Positions 62,300 through 64,000 of a stretch of DNA of 64,000 nt are shown in pieces. The notes below the pieces were generated by a model. The model saw only the letters and a list, made by a program, of their open reading frames with translations, had not been told where the DNA came from and searched no databases. Within the stretch, counting starts at the first letter, position 1, and every line of letters begins with the position of its first letter. The stretch lies in contig JAPDPX010000002.1 of assembly GCA_034506255.1 (NCBI GenBank), positions 62,001 through 126,000 on the forward strand, in the 5' to 3' direction. Source of the DNA: a candidate division KSB1 bacterium (GTDB lineage Bacteria > Zhuqueibacterota > Zhuqueibacteria > Zhuqueibacterales > Zhuqueibacteraceae). Made by a program: the position numbers and the translations under genes.

Positions 62300-62530
62300 A
62301 TGAACACTGTCCGCTTTGCCTTGCAGCAGACTTCTCCTGTGCGATTGACCATCTACAATGCGCTTGGCAACGAAGTGCGATTGGTTCTTTCCGGCTACCT
62401 GCCGCCGGGTGAGCATCTGGCGCAGTGGGACGGTACCGACAATCATGGTCGGGCTGCGGATCAGGGTGTCTATTTCTACCGTCTCGACGGCCCGGATTTT
62501 CACGCCGTGCGCAAGCTCATCCACAAGTGA
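62300..62530 (+). pseudogene. orphan C-terminal sorting-domain fragment
   Basis: The frame TVRFALQQTSPVRLTIYNAL, WDGTDNHGRAADQGVYFYRL and a KLIHK end matches the FlgD-like/type IX sorting domain at the C-terminus of the subtilisin at 19193 (QGVYFYRL here, TGVYFCRL there). The usual NPFNP start is missing, and no passenger protein precedes it. An ATG at 62300 gives 76 residues. It is most likely the 3' remnant of a secreted-protein gene, with the rest lost when the neighbouring operon was placed or rearranged. Confidence 0.7.
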
Positions 62531-62685
62531 CCGCCGGCGCCTCCGCTCATTCTTCCTGCTTGTCCCTACCCGGCTGCTTGCCGGTGCCCACCCTGCCATT
62601 CCGCACGCAGTCTGTGGCGTGCGCGTTTCGGGAAAGGAACCATGGCGCAACGCCTTGCCATCACGGTTTGGGGATTTGTGCAGTC

Positions 62686-63924
62686 ATGTACCGTTCGCTT
62701 CAGCTTTTGCGGGAGCACCCCTTCCTGGCGGTGCCGGATCCGCGTTATTTTTATGCCGCCAGCTCGCATCGTCTGGCGTTGCAGCGACTGCTCGATACGA
62801 TCGAGCTCCGGCGGCGCCTGCTGGTGCTCACCGGCGATGCCGGCGCCGGCAAGACTCTGTTGATTCATGCCCTGCGCCGCCGGCTGCCGGCCGGCCTCGC
62901 CACCGTGCTGCTGCTGCAAACCCGCTTCGGAGAGAAGAAGCTGTTCCGCCGCATCGCCACAGCCTGTGGGCTGCCGGCACTGCCGCATGCCACACCGGCC
63001 GACGAGCTGCGGCAGTTGCATGATTTTCTGCGCAGCCCGCGCTCCGGCCTCACCGTCACCGCCATGCCCGCCGCCGCGCTCGTCATTATTGACGAGGCAC
63101 ATCATCTGCCGCAACCCACCCTTCATGACCTCGCCGGACTGATCGAGCTGGCCAAAAGACACAACAAACCGTTGCAATTCATCCTGGCCGGCGCACCGAC
63201 TTTGCTCCAGGCTTTTCCCTGGGTGGCGGCCCGGCCGGATCACGCCACCCTGGCTTGCAGCTCGCACCTGCTCAGCCTCAGCCATGCGGAAACCACGGCT
63301 TATATTGCCCACCGCCTGCGCATCGCGGGTTATTATGACGGCGAGCAGCTCTTCACCATCGCCGCTCTGCGCACGATTCATGAGCACAGTGAAGGCAATC
63401 CGCGGCGCATCAATGCGCTCTGCCGCCGGGCGCTGGACCTGGCCTGCCGCGAGGGTTTAACCAGCATCACGCGCGAGTTGGTGCAGGAGGCTGCGTGTAT
63501 GGAAAAGCAGGAGGGAAGATTCGAGGAAAGCGAAATTGGCTGGGCGCAACAGCGTTTCGGGAGAGGGCAGCCGGGGGCAGCGTCAACGCTGACGGCTGAC
63601 CTTTGTGCGCCGGCGGCAGGCGGGCATACAGCGGAATACCACAGCCGCCAGGCAGGCGGCAGGAAGGCCCAAGCTTGGGGACAGGCGCTGCCGGCAATGA
63701 ACGAGCAAGCGGCGATCCCGGCTGCGCCTGTAAGACCACTACCGGAGGTGATGCGCGGCTGGCGGGTTTGGCAGGCACTGGCAACCGTCGGGCAACACGG
63801 GCAACAGCAGGCCTTGCGCAAATGGTTGGCGCCTCAACGGCACCAGTCCCGACAACTGGCACTGCTGCTGGCAGCGGCTTTGAATCTGCTCATGCTTGTT
63901 TTGATTCTGCAGCGCTTGCTCTAA
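62686..63924 (+). CDS. ExeA/GspA-like AAA ATPase
   Basis: 412 residues from ATG 62686 (MYRSLQLLREHPFLAVPDPR). GspA/ExeA start, Walker A at 50-57 (GDAGAGKT), Walker B ALVIIDEAHHLPQ, and the arginine-finger region EGNPRRINALCRRALDLA. After a low-complexity linker it ends in a TM helix (LLLAAALNLLMLVLILQRLL). In type II secretion and pilus systems these ATPases help pass the assembly through peptidoglycan. No secretion genes are visible, so the role is inferred. It converges on a PAP2-like gene. Confidence 0.85.
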   Translation: MYRSLQLLREHPFLAVPDPRYFYAASSHRLALQRLLDTIELRRRLLVLTGDAGAGKTLLIHALRRRLPAGLATVLLLQTRFGEKKLFRRIATACGLPALPHATPADELRQLHDFLRSPRSGLTVTAMPAAALVIIDEAHHLPQPTLHDLAGLIELAKRHNKPLQFILAGAPTLLQAFPWVAARPDHATLACSSHLLSLSHAETTAYIAHRLRIAGYYDGEQLFTIAALRTIHEHSEGNPRRINALCRRALDLACREGLTSITRELVQEAACMEKQEGRFEESEIGWAQQRFGRGQPGAASTLTADLCAPAAGGHTAEYHSRQAGGRKAQAWGQALPAMNEQAAIPAAPVRPLPEVMRGWRVWQALATVGQHGQQQALRKWLAPQRHQSRQLALLLAAALNLLMLVLILQRLL

Positions 63925-63930
63925 CGCTGC

Positions 63931-64000
63931 TCATCCCACCAAAGCCATGCCTGTTTGTGCGCAGGCAATGCCCAACAATGCGCCTGCCAAAACATCCGTC
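63931..64000 (-). CDS. 3' end of a probable PAP2-family phosphatase
   Basis: The last 22 codons of a minus-strand gene read TDVLAGALLGIACAQTGMAL and two more residues before TGA at 63931. S/T-D-V-L-A-G-x-L-L-G is the end of the PAP2 phosphatase motif 3, where the Asp is catalytic. PAP2 enzymes remove phosphate from undecaprenyl pyrophosphate or phosphatidic acid. Only the C-terminus is in the window, so this is a short-motif call. Confidence 0.5.
   Translation of the reverse strand, partial: TDVLAGALLGIACAQTGMALVG

Noticed and set aside
60368..62530. A 720-codon open frame on the plus strand
   Set aside because: Only its last 76 codons look like protein (a sorting domain). The rest is antisense to the E1 and RING genes, which have clear motifs.

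Overview
This is a GC-rich chromosomal window from a Gram-negative (diderm) bacterium. Evidence for an outer membrane is lipid A kinase LpxK with a DUF374 acyltransferase, ADP-heptose-type and core-type glycosyltransferases, a Gfo/Idh oxidoreductase of the kind seen in lipid A pathways, and many lipoproteins. A subtilisin ending in a FlgD-like sorting domain with the NYPNPFNPATT signature, plus a second orphan copy of that domain, points to the FCB side of the tree (candidate phylum KSB1, Calditrichota or Ignavibacteria-like). The phylum is an inference from family content; no rRNA is present. There are no tRNA or rRNA genes, CRISPR arrays, insertion sequences or phage genes that I can see.

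Layout. 1-8 kb: the 5' end of an unknown gene, a DUF4384-type protein, MeaB GTPase, two glycosyltransferases and a secreted metallopeptidase, with a 1-kb intergenic stretch full of short palindromic repeats (3.9-4.9 kb). 7-19 kb: a lipoprotein pair including a HEAT-repeat/cyclophilin fusion, Gfo/Idh oxidoreductase, AbgT transporter, a glycosyltransferase half-domain, a flippase-like membrane protein, an NtrC-type regulator and lpxK-DUF374. 19-25 kb: a propeptide-like lipoprotein beside a subtilisin, then DUF819, DUF2279 and galT. 25-30 kb: the phoH-pgpH-ybeY RNA/second-messenger operon and a LysM/coiled-coil pair. 31-38 kb: esterase, a two-domain amidase whose second domain is degenerate, GT39, PhzF and a double-PDZ protein.

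38-57 kb is one long plus-strand block: ECF sigma factor, zf-HC2 anti-sigma and lipoprotein, then a TPR metallopeptidase, two DUF4159 proteins, MoxR ATPase, lipoprotein, DUF58, a BatA-like VWA protein, a DUF4175 coiled-coil protein, a second VWA/amidotransferase-like protein and an inactive-looking caspase/C13-like protein. It looks like an expanded MoxR-VWA (Bat-like) envelope complex.

58.6-62.1 kb (minus strand) holds the most striking locus: a compact operon in the order RING-like zinc finger (E3 candidate), ThiF-type E1, small beta-grasp ubiquitin-like protein, UBC-fold E2 with its cysteine, and a JAMM/JAB isopeptidase with an intact metal site. Together these are all the classes needed for a eukaryote-like ubiquitin conjugation and deconjugation cycle in a bacterium. 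The window ends with an ExeA/GspA-like ATPase and the last codons of a probable PAP2 phosphatase.
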